Below are positions 20,959 through 29,651 of a stretch of 64,000 nt of DNA, in pieces (positions within the stretch are counted from its first letter, which is position 1; every line of letters begins with the position of its first letter). Below the pieces are notes generated by a model. It was not told the origin of the DNA. It worked only from the letters and a program-made list of their open reading frames with translations, and searched no databases. The translations under genes and the position numbers were made by a program. Origin of the DNA: Pictodentalium vernedei (Eukaryota > Mollusca > Scaphopoda > Dentaliida > Dentaliidae); NCBI GenBank assembly GCA_031216915.1, contig CM062294.1:162457455-162521454 (forward strand), given 5' to 3'.

Positions 20959-21408
20959 ATGACAACAACACCTAAAAGATGCGAATTGAAATTGAAACGA
21001 GTCGAAAGGTATGAGAAATGCGGTTTTAATATCTATACATTACAACAACACGATCCCATCGAACTGAATTAGGTCGAGATGGTAGACTTAGAGCGCTACT
21101 ACTATGAATATCGAATGTGTTTGAAAGTGGATGAAGCCACGCTCGATTTGTTTTACGAGTACCAAAGCGATCTGCTGAATAATATCATCGTCGCCGAAGA
21201 CAGAGAATTCGACAAGGATGATTTATTGTTGACCTATGGAGGTTACATATATCCAATAATCTCACCCAAACTCGCAAACAAATCGGGTGGTGAGAGCGCA
21301 TTCGCCTATGAAAAAAAACTCAAAAGAGTAAAGATAAACATTCATACCATTTTCATATGAGGAAAAATGACGAATGTCAACATGCTAATAACAGACTTGG
21401 AAATATAA
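20959..21408 (+). pseudogene. Unknown protein, tandem paralogue 1, two in-frame stops
   Basis: One frame from the ATG at 20959 to the TAA at 21406-21408 (about 149 codons), broken by TAG at 21070-21072 and TGA at 21358-21360. It shares its start (TTTPKRCELKLK), middle (YEYQSDL, DREFDKDDL, YGGYIYP) and end (NMLITDLEI) with the neighbour at 21649-22098. The protein is Asp/Glu/Lys-rich with no signal peptide or membrane segment, and I do not recognise the family. That each copy has different stops shows independent decay after duplication. Confidence 0.65.
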
Positions 21409-21648
21409 ACAATAGAGAGATTGAAATGTTAAAATTTAACTTTTTATATATATATATATAAAGAGAAAAAAAAAACTTTTACTAAAAAATTTTACATTAA
21501 AAATTAAAAATTAAAAAAACAACTTTTTTTTTATATATATAAACAGCAAAAAAAAAACTTTTTAAACAAATTATTATTTAAATACAAAATTTAAAATATA
21601 CATTATTTGCAAGAATTTGTAAAAACAAAAAAAACTAAATAATCAATC
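21409..21648. promoter_or_regulatory. AT-rich spacer with two TATA-like strings
   Basis: TATATATATAAAGAGA at 21450-21466 and TATATATAAACAG at 21533-21545. The second sits about 115 bp before the next ATG, the same relative place as in the first paralogue. The segment TTATTATTTAAATA to CATTATTTGCAAGAATT is duplicated from the leader of paralogue 1. Confidence 0.4.
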
Positions 21649-22098
21649 ATGAGGACAACAACACCTAAAAGATGCGAATTGAAATTGAAATGAGTCGAAA
21701 TGAATAAGAAATTCGGTCATAAAATCTATAGATTACAACGACACAATCCCATTGAATTGAACGAGGTCGAGGCGAAGGGCTTAGAGCACAAATACGACAA
21801 ATATAAGATGCCTTTGAAATTGGACGAAGCCGCACTCGATTTGATTTACGAATACCAAAGCGATCTGCAGAACATCGTCATCGCCGAAAATAGAGAATTC
21901 GACAAGGACGATTTGTCGTTGCCCTATGGAAATTACATATTTCCAAACATCTCATTCGAACTCGTGAAGAAATTGGGTGGTGAGAGCGAGTTGACCGATG
22001 TAAAAAAATTCAAAACAGTAAAGATAAACATTCAACACGTTTTCGAAAAAGGAGAAGACACGAGTGTCAACATGCTAATAACGGACTTGGAAATATAA
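21649..22098 (+). pseudogene. Unknown protein, tandem paralogue 2, one in-frame stop
   Basis: A frame from the ATG at 21649 to the TAA at 22096-22098 with a TGA at 21691-21693 after TTTPKRCELKLK. An internal ATG at 21700 gives an uninterrupted 132-aa product. The sequence is acidic and Lys-rich, with conserved blocks YEYQSDL, REFDKDDL and NMLITDLEI. If the internal ATG is used, this copy may still be expressed as an N-terminally short form. It reads toward the hairpin at 22150. Unknown function; unique pair within the element. Confidence 0.6.
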
Positions 22099-22140
22099 AC
22101 AATAGAGAGATTAATTTTTAGCGAAGAAAAATGAAAAAAA

Positions 22141-22418
22141 AAAAAAAGTAATGAGATCATCTTTTGATCTCATTTTTTTTTGTTTTCCTTCTTCATTATT
22201 GCCCATATATTATAATAACGTTTCCTTTCTTCTTAAATTTCAGCGCCGATTCTTCTTTTCTTTTTTTTTGTGATATGCTACGTTTTTATAAGAACACATT
22301 TGTTTATCCGAATCATAATTATGAACGAATGTTGTGCATCTCTCGGTAACACTCGGATCATTACCATTCTCTTCAGAAGATATTGGTAACGGTGGAAAAC
22401 GTCTCATTCTTTTAAATT
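22141..22418 (-). repeat. Internal inverted duplication, copy 2
   Basis: Reverse-complement counterpart of 13580-13860, comprising the 3' half of the small basic gene plus its hairpin 3' signal. Confidence 0.85.
22150..22180. terminator. Bidirectional hairpin 3'-end signal
   Basis: Stem AATGAGATC / GATCTCATT (22150-22158 and 22166-22174) with loop ATCTTTT and T runs on both strands. It is located between the plus-strand paralogue (ends 22098) and the minus-strand small gene (ends 22240). The stem is identical to that at 13828-13852, and only the loop differs. Confidence 0.6.
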
Positions 22419-22572
22419 TCAAACGCATATCCCGATCTTTATTTAACTCCTTTGTCAGTTCTTTCCTAAGATATCCATCATTAGCATCTAATCGTTTTTC
22501 CACATCTTTTTCGCACTCTGTCTCGCGATATTCGTCATTATCATCTAATTGTTTCTCCACCTTTTTATCCAT
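22240..22572 (-). CDS. Small charged protein, full-length parent of 13555 duplicate
   Basis: An intact 110-aa ORF. The N-terminal half is acidic with two related segments (EKQLDDNDEYRE and EKRLDANDGYLRKE), an internal duplication, followed by LTKELNKDRD. The C-terminal half (KRMRRFPPLP to a KKKEKKNRR tail) is shared with 13555-13764 and is strongly basic at the end, like a nuclear localisation signal. No known domain. It ends before the hairpin at 22150. Location and function are not known. Confidence 0.6.
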   Translation of the reverse strand: MDKKVEKQLDDNDEYRETECEKDVEKRLDANDGYLRKELTKELNKDRDMRLKFKRMRRFPPLPISSEENGNDPSVTERCTTFVHNYDSDKQMCSYKNVAYHKKKEKKNRR

Positions 22573-22625
22573 TTTAAATATATTATTTTATACTTTCTAT
22601 GATTTATATTTTATATAATTTTATA

Positions 22626-23237
22626 TTATAATAACATATTCAAAATCGGTATGTTCTTAAACGGCGAATTCTCACCGAGCAACAAACCCTTGCCGAGTCG
22701 CTCGACGTTCCGTCCACTCTTCAGATAGAGACCGTTTCCTCTCAGAGAGTTGCCACCTCTAACGGGTTCTAGATACAATCCTTTACCGCTGTCGTCTACG
22801 TGGACGCGACACACGGCTCCTCCCTTCTTCAAAAACAGTCCGCTGCCACCCATTAATTTCTCAACCGCCGAACTAGCGAGTCCCGTGAGAGCTCCCACGC
22901 CGAGAGTCTTTCCAAGAAAGGGTAGCACCTTTGCGGCAAAGGGTAATGCTTTTGCGGCTATTCCTGCCAATAGCGGTAGGAAACCGCCTTTCATTCTCAA
23001 ATTGTATCTCAGTTGAGCGGGACTCATTCTCACCGTCAACACTCTTCCATCGCAAATCGCTTTCTCCATCCTTTTGATTTGACTTCTGGTCCAGGCGATC
23101 GAATCCTGACCGCCTCTCGTCAGATCTTCGTGAGTGAATTTGAATCTCACCGCCTCACCTCGAGTTGTTAGCGCTCTCTTAAGTTTCTTCCTCTGTCCTG
23201 CGGATATGTTCACGTTTTTAACCACGTATTCTGTCAT
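22626..23237 (-). CDS. Minor virion protein, adenovirus pX/VI-like
   Basis: An intact 203-aa ORF of a type common in animal Polintons. The N-terminal 80 residues are basic and helical (NISAGQRKKLKRAL). A hydrophobic, Gly/Ala-rich segment follows (GGFLPLLAGIAAKALP to ALTGLASSAVEKL, about 84-127), able to insert in membranes. The tail has repeats of GLYL (KGLYLEPVRGG, NGLYLKSG) and ends FKNIPILNMLL. By position next to the penton gene and by composition, it is likely an internal virion protein, perhaps membrane-disrupting and matured by the adenain-like protease. No cleavage site can be proven by eye. Confidence 0.65.
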   Translation of the reverse strand: MTEYVVKNVNISAGQRKKLKRALTTRGEAVRFKFTHEDLTRGGQDSIAWTRSQIKRMEKAICDGRVLTVRMSPAQLRYNLRMKGGFLPLLAGIAAKALPFAAKVLPFLGKTLGVGALTGLASSAVEKLMGGSGLFLKKGGAVCRVHVDDSGKGLYLEPVRGGNSLRGNGLYLKSGRNVERLGKGLLLGENSPFKNIPILNMLL

Positions 23238-23378
23238 AATTCTGTTTTTTTTTTAAATTATTTACTTCAATTGTTTCTTGTTTAATAATTATATTAAAAT
23301 AATTTTGTAAAATTAATATTGCGTTTATTTTATTTTTGTTATCTATATATATAATATTTTTTTTTTTTTTTTTTGCTT

Positions 23379-24161
23379 TTATATTTCTCTTATGTGAAAT
23401 TGTATCGTCACTCTCTCTCCGCGAAGATCTAACAGTTCACCATTTTGATCCGTGAACGTGGTTTTGAGACTATACAACGTGTCCAAAATCACTGGTAGAT
23501 AAACTAAATTTCGAGGTCGCTCCACGATCTTATAACCCGGCGACACGTTTGGAAAGAAGGAATAGATCGTCGGTTGAGCGCTACCATTCACGTAGCTTCC
23601 AGCAATCACGTCCACGTTCACCAGAATGCTATTGACAGCGAGCATGTCGACCGTATTTTCAGATGCCGCGTGGCCTCGATACATCTTTCGATCGAATCCC
23701 AACATCTTGCCTATAGAATCGTCCGTGTTGAAATCCACTCGAAAATTATCTTCCAAATCCAACATCGTCTGTAAGGTATTAGGATTGGGAGCGAATCTGA
23801 TCTTGTTGCTTCCCTTTCCATCCGTCTTCATTCGCGTCTGAATGTAATCGTTCAAATCGTCTATGTCGTAACTCCCTTTGGGAATTCGAATCTCTAACCA
23901 ATCCGTTCCGTCGGAATACTTGAACGAGTTATTCTTTTCGGTGACGTTGGGAAAGGAATAATAAGTCTCCAGATTCACCAAAGCCATCTCGTAACTTTTC
24001 TCTCTATTCAATTCGATGGAAGGTTCGAATTTCGTAGCGAATCGAGTCGAATCGCCACTCACCACGATTTGAATGGATTGATTCGCAGCCGTATTCTCGG
24101 CTATCCGTCCTAACAATTCTCCATGTTCGAACATTATATTTAATTTTATTTTTTTATTCAA
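23379..24161 (-). CDS. mCP: Penton-like minor capsid protein (single jelly roll)
   Basis: An intact 260-aa ORF recognised as the Polinton minor capsid protein from YEMALVNLETYYSFPNV, IRIPKGSYDIDDLNDYI, a GKMLGFDRKMY loop and the closing strand VTIQFHIREI. The alternation of hydrophobic residues fits a beta-rich jelly roll. Pentamers would occupy the capsid vertices. An internal Met (codon at 24134-24132, MFEHGELLG) may be the true start, because the first nine residues are lysine-rich and atypical. The gene follows the packaging ATPase with only two bases between the ATPase stop codon and this start, suggesting coupled expression. Confidence 0.88.
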   Translation of the reverse strand: MNKKIKLNIMFEHGELLGRIAENTAANQSIQIVVSGDSTRFATKFEPSIELNREKSYEMALVNLETYYSFPNVTEKNNSFKYSDGTDWLEIRIPKGSYDIDDLNDYIQTRMKTDGKGSNKIRFAPNPNTLQTMLDLEDNFRVDFNTDDSIGKMLGFDRKMYRGHAASENTVDMLAVNSILVNVDVIAGSYVNGSAQPTIYSFFPNVSPGYKIVERPRNLVYLPVILDTLYSLKTTFTDQNGELLDLRGERVTIQFHIREI

Positions 24162-24163
24162 AA

Positions 24164-25012
24164 CTAATTATTTGAAGATTTATTATTTTCTAAATTTTTA
24201 TTTTCACGCTCTATCTTATTATTATCATCAGAAACATAAAACTTGTCGAATCCGCACCGATATTTTCCGCGATTAAATTCGCTTGTCAAATCGATCACGA
24301 CGAAATAGTAAAGTCCACCATCCCAAACCCTCTTGCAGAATCTCCTGAATTCCGCAGCGCTCATGTCGTTTGCGACGTGATCGCCGTAGATGTGATTGAG
24401 ATTCTTGAGATCTTGGCGAAAGAGACATAGAAAATTAGCGTTCTCCCTTATCGTCTGTCTGGGCCATCGAAAATAATTCTGCGACAGGTAGAAACAGTCC
24501 ACGTTGCTGTGTCGACCCCTAACGTAATACGATTCGCATCGGTTCTGTCTCTCCAAAAGCAGATCGTCGAAAATCATGAGATTCTTATCTTCCGATTTCA
24601 GTTCCCTAGGATCCGGAACGTCGCTAGCGTTCTCATAAAATCGACACTCGACGTTCGAAGATGCATTTCTCTTCATCAGCTCTATCGCCGCACCGTCCAA
24701 AATGGTCGAAAGTGGAGCTCCGCTCTTGTCGAATTCCTCCCTACTGTCAAAGATTCTGGCTATGACGTCCTTGGGCAATCTGCGATCCATGCACTCAAAA
24801 AGCAATCTGTATTCGGGTTGAAACAAGCTCTTGCCAAACACGAACAATCTGTCGTAATCCAACCAGTCCGGTCGGGACAACAGATTCATCAACAGATTGG
24901 TCTTTCCACAATTCGATTTTCCCACTATCAAACCTCTTATGCTCTTGGGAAAGAACTCGTTATTCGACCTCTTGGTCGCGGCGTCGTTCCAAGACATATC
25001 TTTAATGTTCAT
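24164..25012 (-). CDS. ATPase: Genome-packaging ATPase (FtsK/HerA-type, A32-like)
   Basis: An intact 282-aa ORF. Walker A is GKSNCGKT (31-38). Walker B is LMIFDD (145-150). A sensor-like YLSQNYF (175-181) and the downstream NANFLCLFRQ complete the A32/FtsK-HerA pattern seen in Polintons, virophages and large DNA viruses. It would pump DNA into preformed capsids. The C-terminus ends in an Asn/Glu/Lys-rich low-complexity tail. It lies upstream of the penton gene on the same strand and downstream of the basic protein, forming the morphogenetic cluster. Confidence 0.93.
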   Translation of the reverse strand: MNIKDMSWNDAATKRSNNEFFPKSIRGLIVGKSNCGKTNLLMNLLSRPDWLDYDRLFVFGKSLFQPEYRLLFECMDRRLPKDVIARIFDSREEFDKSGAPLSTILDGAAIELMKRNASSNVECRFYENASDVPDPRELKSEDKNLMIFDDLLLERQNRCESYYVRGRHSNVDCFYLSQNYFRWPRQTIRENANFLCLFRQDLKNLNHIYGDHVANDMSAAEFRRFCKRVWDGGLYYFVVIDLTSEFNRGKYRCGFDKFYVSDDNNKIERENKNLENNKSSNN

Positions 25013-25107
25013 CTTTGTTTTATTTTTTTTTTGTCTGTTATTTTAGATTCTTTTCAAACACAAATTTTTTACGTTTTTCAAACTCTTTTTTTAATGTTAT
25101 TATTTAT

Positions 25108-25488
25108 TTATATCGCACCGTCGCGAGTTCTCTTCAATCCGGATCCACTCGTCATTTTGGCTAAATCTTGTATGGGCACCACGGCATCCTTAAAATCTTT
25201 CCAACTTTTCGGCGTTCGCTCCAACGCAGCTCGCTTCGCCGGCGGACTGATCAACTTGTCGATCAACGCGTCGGCTGCCCTCTTGCCAGCCACAGAAGCT
25301 ATCCTACCACTGGCTTCGGAAGCGGCTTTCTTACCAGCATCCAAAGCCGTCTTCTTACTGACCTCAAACGCGGTCGATGCGAGTTTTCTACCCGCATCGC
25401 CCGTGAACGCTCGCATTATAGAATCGACGATGCCAGAACCGCCTTGAACGTAAGTTCTGACGTATCCTCTGTTCTTTATCACCAACAT
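25108..25488 (-). CDS. Basic Ala/Lys-rich virion protein
   Basis: An intact 126-aa ORF with the recurrent Polinton start NRGYVRTYVQGGSGIVDSI, an Ala/Lys-rich helical centre (about 30-75, for example ALDAGKKAASEASG), and a C-terminus with PPAKRAALERTPKS and GSGLKRTRD. The composition suggests a DNA-condensing or core protein, but no domain is visible. It sits in the morphogenetic cluster before the ATPase. Preceding sequence has a TATATATA string (about 25500-25508). Confidence 0.65.
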   Translation of the reverse strand: MLVIKNRGYVRTYVQGGSGIVDSIMRAFTGDAGRKLASTAFEVSKKTALDAGKKAASEASGRIASVAGKRAADALIDKLISPPAKRAALERTPKSWKDFKDAVVPIQDLAKMTSGSGLKRTRDGAI

Positions 25489-25635
25489 ATTTTATTTTTA
25501 TATATATTTTTTTTGTTTTTTTCACTGGTAAATCGTTTTTGCCGTTTAAATACCTTTATTATTCTAGTGTAAGAATTTACTGTTTTATTTTTTGTTTGTT
25601 TATTTGTTTGTTTCTCTCTACTTATTATATACACA

Positions 25636-26541
25636 TCAATCCTTCAATTCGTTCATCAGCTTTTTATACTGGTTATTATTCAAAACCTTCTGTCTTAACA
25701 ATTCGTCAGATATAGCAACTATCTGATTATCTAATCCCGTGTTACCAGCCCGTCTGCTCGCCATCAACAAAGTCAATCTCTGAGAGAGAGCGTCGGAATC
25801 GCTCGGAAGAAAAGTGGTTTTCACCCCTTTGCCAGTCACCGATTCGACGAACTTCTTGTTCATATCCCATATGGGTTTCACCACTTTCGTCCACTTGTAA
25901 CCTCTGTTGGCTTTGGGTCTCGTCTCTCTGGCATCGTTATTTCTCTTCATGGCGTGGGTCTGGACCAGAATGTCTCCGTAATTATCGAAATCATGTTCCG
26001 TGTAATCGCCGGGCTTGTCGTAAAGGAGCAATCTGCGCAGACCATCAGTTAATTTATACTTATTCGAACCCACGATCAATTCATCATCATCCATTTCTAC
26101 TTCTGTGTCTCCCACAAAAGTTCTACCCTCAGAATCCTTATAAATTCCATACGACTGATCTCTCTTACCGCCATCATCATCGGACGATGCGACGCTACTA
26201 GTGGTGATAGTCGAAGCCGTATCGTCGCTCTCTCTCAAATCTGTTTGAATTCCCGTGGGAACGTAATCCGGTGTAGATTGAACGGAATACCGATTTCCAA
26301 AACTAGGAGGCAACGAACCCATTCTCAAAGAACTCTCCTTTATGGGTCTCAATTCTTCGACTATCTCCTTCCTGCTTCGCTCTTGACCCTCCGTCACGGG
26401 TTTAAATATTTTTGTGGCTTCGCGTCTGAGTTCCATCTCACCAAGACGTCTGCTTCTGTCAGCAGACTGAATGCCCTTCTTAGCACGTTCATACTCGCCT
26501 AAAATTAAATCTCGGCGCCTAGGATCCATCTGTAAAAACAT
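25636..26541 (-). CDS. Conserved Polinton protein of unknown function, 301 aa
   Basis: An intact ORF. The N-terminal 80 residues are charged, probably coiled coil (RRRDLILGEYERAKKGI). The middle (100-135) is Ser/Thr/Asp-rich and disordered. A compact domain of about 138-215 (YGIYKDSEGRTFVGD, VGSNKYKLTDGLRRLL, YDKPGDYTEHDFDNY) and RGYKWTKVVKPIW follow. The C-terminal SDALSQRLTLLMASRRAG region is helical. I recognise the central block as recurrent in animal Polintons, but I know no function. It is the outermost minus-strand gene, next to the right TIR. Confidence 0.65.
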   Translation of the reverse strand: MFLQMDPRRRDLILGEYERAKKGIQSADRSRRLGEMELRREATKIFKPVTEGQERSRKEIVEELRPIKESSLRMGSLPPSFGNRYSVQSTPDYVPTGIQTDLRESDDTASTITTSSVASSDDDGGKRDQSYGIYKDSEGRTFVGDTEVEMDDDELIVGSNKYKLTDGLRRLLLYDKPGDYTEHDFDNYGDILVQTHAMKRNNDARETRPKANRGYKWTKVVKPIWDMNKKFVESVTGKGVKTTFLPSDSDALSQRLTLLMASRRAGNTGLDNQIVAISDELLRQKVLNNNQYKKLMNELKD

Positions 26542-26980
26542 CTTTCGTTTTAATTGTTTTTATTATTTTCAAAATTAAATGTATAATTATTTTTATGTTT
26601 TATGTTTTAAGTAAATAAAAATCTTCCGTCTTTAATATAATAACTAAAACCAGTTGAGAAAAAAGAACATTTACAAAATAACACCTCGATAAATAGTTAA
26701 AAATATTAAAATAGCATCCGTTTCAAACGTGTTAAAAATCAGAAAGAAATCGTTTTTCAGATAAACCATTTAACTTGACAAATTAATCTCATTTGAATAA
26801 AAACCTGTAATACATCTCAGGCGTGACAAAATAGCGTTCTCAGTAAGTGTTTATACATAAATGTCACTTTGACATGCAACCTGCTTGTCAGTTTTGATAA
26901 AAACACAGACTGACAATTGTAGACTGACATTCGAATGAAATGGTTTAACAACACGCCAAAGGCGCGCAGGAGCTCTATTT
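26542..26980. other. AT-rich spacer inside the right TIR
   Basis: 439 bases without a supported ORF between the last gene and the right inverted repeat. It contains a likely promoter area for the 25636-26541 gene but no clear TATA match. Confidence 0.5.
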
Positions 26981-27574
26981 ATCACTTTTATTTTATTTCC
27001 TAGGATATTCCCCCACCCCACGACGAGGGGAGATAACTCCGTATGATCGAGTTTACGAGAATCGAGCGATCCGATCGGTCGATTGACGGAGAATCGAGCG
27101 ATCCGATCGGTCGATTAGCTGAGTTTGGGAATTCCAATAGTGGGGAATTCCCCTAATGACGTCATAAATGGGAAAAACCCACCGCCTAAAAAACAATGGA
27201 GAGTTCTGGACCACTGGTCTTGAATCCGCAGGCCGTTTTTTTTATCTAGCCTAGAATTTTTTGCTCGCGTTCGCCAACGATGGATCGATTGTCTGAGCTG
27301 CGATTTGAACGTCGACAAAAATTTTTAAAGTAAAAGACAAAGTGAAAATGTACAATTTCACCCTTTTTTAAAAACGCGCGTTCACCACGAGTATTTGAAC
27401 GTTAAAAGTGCGATCTAGGAGTCACAAAAAACATGGGGGGATTCAAGACCGCTGTACATTTTTGTGAACAAGCGTGCGATTTAACACTGAATTCCACGTT
27501 GGTGAACGCATCGTGTACGTATGTTGTACACGTACATGTACAAAGTGGTCGTAAACTCTCCATTTATACCTACT
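26981..27574 (-). repeat. Polinton right terminal inverted repeat
   Basis: Reverse complement of 8592-9184, ending CCTACT at 27574. It mirrors the two 28-bp units (27057-27084, 27089-27116), GGGAATTCC (27127-27135), GGGGAATTCCCC (27142-27153) and TGACGTCA (27157-27164). Confidence 0.95.
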
Positions 27575-27580
27575 GCTGTG
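27575..27580. repeat. 6-bp target site duplication, right
   Basis: GCTGTG immediately after the terminal ACT, identical to 8586-8591. Confidence 0.9.
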
Positions 27581-27632
27581 AACTGGCATGGAATATAAAA
27601 TATATGGAACATTCAAATATCAAAAGGGTTAA

Positions 27633-29043
27633 TGGGCCGTCATGAAATACCAGTTAGCTACATTCACAATTAATGCGATTCGAGTTGTCCACGATTTCTG
27701 AATGACGTGATTTGCTGGGATAAATAGTGGTACTGTGACAGAAACAACCATTTTTGTTTTCTGTAAGAGCTTCAGTAATTTGTTCGCCGTTGAATTAAAT
27801 GACAACAGCTACCAAAATCACACCTAGATATTAAGATGGGTCACAAACAATGCTATTGTACTTTCCGGTCATGCATCCAAGCTGCCTGGTTTGTTTGATA
27901 AAGAACCGAGCTTTTCTTAACCGCAGATACTTGATAGTTAAAACACGAAACAGTGCATATGTTAGTGAACAAAAAAGTCTGGGCAGACATACTGTTTTTG
28001 GTTTTGAAATAGACCAATACTGTAGTTTAGAAAAACAAACATATATCGATTTCTAAGAGGTTCATAGCTATGAATGTAAAACTGTCACCGGCATCTTTCA
28101 GCATGTGCTTGTCGTGATATCTTTTTTTTAACTTAAATGTTTATTTTATTGTTATTTAAGGAAATAATGGCGGATAATACAACTTGAACTTTTTTTAAAA
28201 TTTTTAACTGTTTATTAATATCTGGACAGAACCAAACAAAGGGTATTTTTTTTTTACTTTTTTGTCATACTCCAAAAGAAGAAGGTCGTATGGTGATTTG
28301 CCACATTGTCGTCTACCTACAGCGATGTCCGGGTTTAGGTCGGAGGACATAAAGCCCGCGACCCTCTACGTTGTCAAGGAAGGTAAATCTCACTTGAAAA
28401 TTGTATCTAGAAGAAGAAGAACGGGGCTACGTGTGCTTTGAAGTGTAAATAAGCATGAACAGATTTGCGAACCATACAGACCCAAATTAGTGCAAGCTAA
28501 GATTGAAATAATAATTCGGCATGTCAATTCGCAACTAAGAGACAAAAAGCAGGACAGCATTCTACACAATGAAGAAATACATGTACACGTTTACTTTTGC
28601 GTAGATACTTGAGAGGAAGATGGCTCAGTTTTTAACATGTTAATTCTACACGTTCAGAAATATTACTTGTTTTAATGTGATTACAATACCTTTCTAGATT
28701 GAGAAATTTGTTATCCATATTTTTAGCCGGGTACTCAGCCACATGTACCTTACCTTTTATATACCCTACCCTTCGTCTGCGCACGGGTCTGCGCAAAGTC
28801 CTAACAGGGTGCATGAGGCTGTGTGTCTGGCCAAATAGCTCGGCAGCCAATAATGTTCCTGTCCAGTTGTTGACTTCTTAATGCGAAAACTAATCAAGTC
28901 TAATTTTCAATAATTACGGGCGAGAGAGGCGTGTAGTATTTTTCGGGTCATTCATAAGTAGCAAATTAGATAAGTATCATGATCGCAAAATTCGACCGGA
29001 TTGCGGTTGAGTCTGTTCACTGGTCTCTGACTATTGGTACAGA
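27633..29043. other. Non-coding host DNA
   Basis: No gene or known repeat is supported. ORFs of 60-72 codons here show no domain. The short stretch 27581-27632 completes the host repeat split by the Polinton. Confidence 0.45.
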
Positions 29044-29116
29044 CAGTAATTAATGTATTGCTCGGGTGGAATCTCCACAGAGTGGAGATTCCACCCGAGC
29101 AATACATTAATTACTG
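29044..29116. repeat. Perfect 35-bp-arm palindrome
   Basis: Arms 29044-29078 and 29082-29116 are perfect complements (CAGTAATTAATG to GGAATCTCCAC) around AGA. Part of the arm (GTGGAGATTCCACCCGAGCA) recurs within the element at 29652-29914. Confidence 0.85.
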
Positions 29117-29651
29117 GAACGCACATAAAGAAAGCCTCTCCGCCGTTGCCACCTGGGATGGGGTGTGGTACTATAAATAAGCAATGATCAACAACCAAAA
29201 AAGTTTTTTCTGAAGATTTTCACTTCTCGAGGCCTCACACTCTCCGATCGCTTTTTTAAAGACTATAGTTTGATGTCTCTTCCCTGACTTACATCATCAT
29301 GAAAATCGAAGTTATCTCCCTTGAAATTATTAGAAAAGCGAGGCACGTCCAATTAAGAAGCAAGTAATTGTTGAGGTTTCGCCTTTGACAACAGTAGAAA
29401 TAAAGCCAAGTTTCTTTTTGTTACGTTTAATAAATGAAAACAACAGACAGCTCTCGGGGGAACAGAATGAAACTTGGCGGGTTTATGACAATCAATTAGA
29501 AGCAACACGCTCGTAGAAAATCTATCATTAAGAATATACTAGTATCTAGCATTTGTTCTTTGTTTAGCAAATTTGTTTTTACAGTAAATCGAAAATATTA
29601 TTTCTTCCTTTGAAAAAAAATTATATTAATGCAAAGAACAGTGTCTGTGTG

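Larger units (their letters stand above)
8592..27574. mobile_element. Complete Maverick/Polinton (adintovirus-type) element
   Basis: An 18,983-bp self-synthesising DNA transposon with virus-like content. It has about 594-bp terminal inverted repeats, 5'-AGT...ACT-3' ends and a perfect 6-bp target duplication. It encodes the Polinton hallmark set: protein-primed family B polymerase, retroviral-type integrase, adenain-like protease, FtsK/HerA-type packaging ATPase, double-jelly-roll major capsid and single-jelly-roll penton. Accessory genes are a PLA2-like domain, an IAP-like BIR/RING gene, a fibre-like repeat protein and duplicated genes of unknown function. Several core genes are broken by stops or frameshifts, so this copy is not autonomous. 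Length is typical of the class (15-20 kb). Confidence 0.97.

Noticed and set aside
9544-21693. Alternative genetic code or selenocysteine use to explain the TGA codons
   Set aside because: Frameshifts and two TAG stops also occur, and several genes end normally with TGA, so decay is simpler. Not fully excluded.
24509-25447. 312-codon plus-strand ORF across the ATPase and basic-protein genes
   Set aside because: It is antisense to two recognised genes and their spacer, and its translation has no family features.
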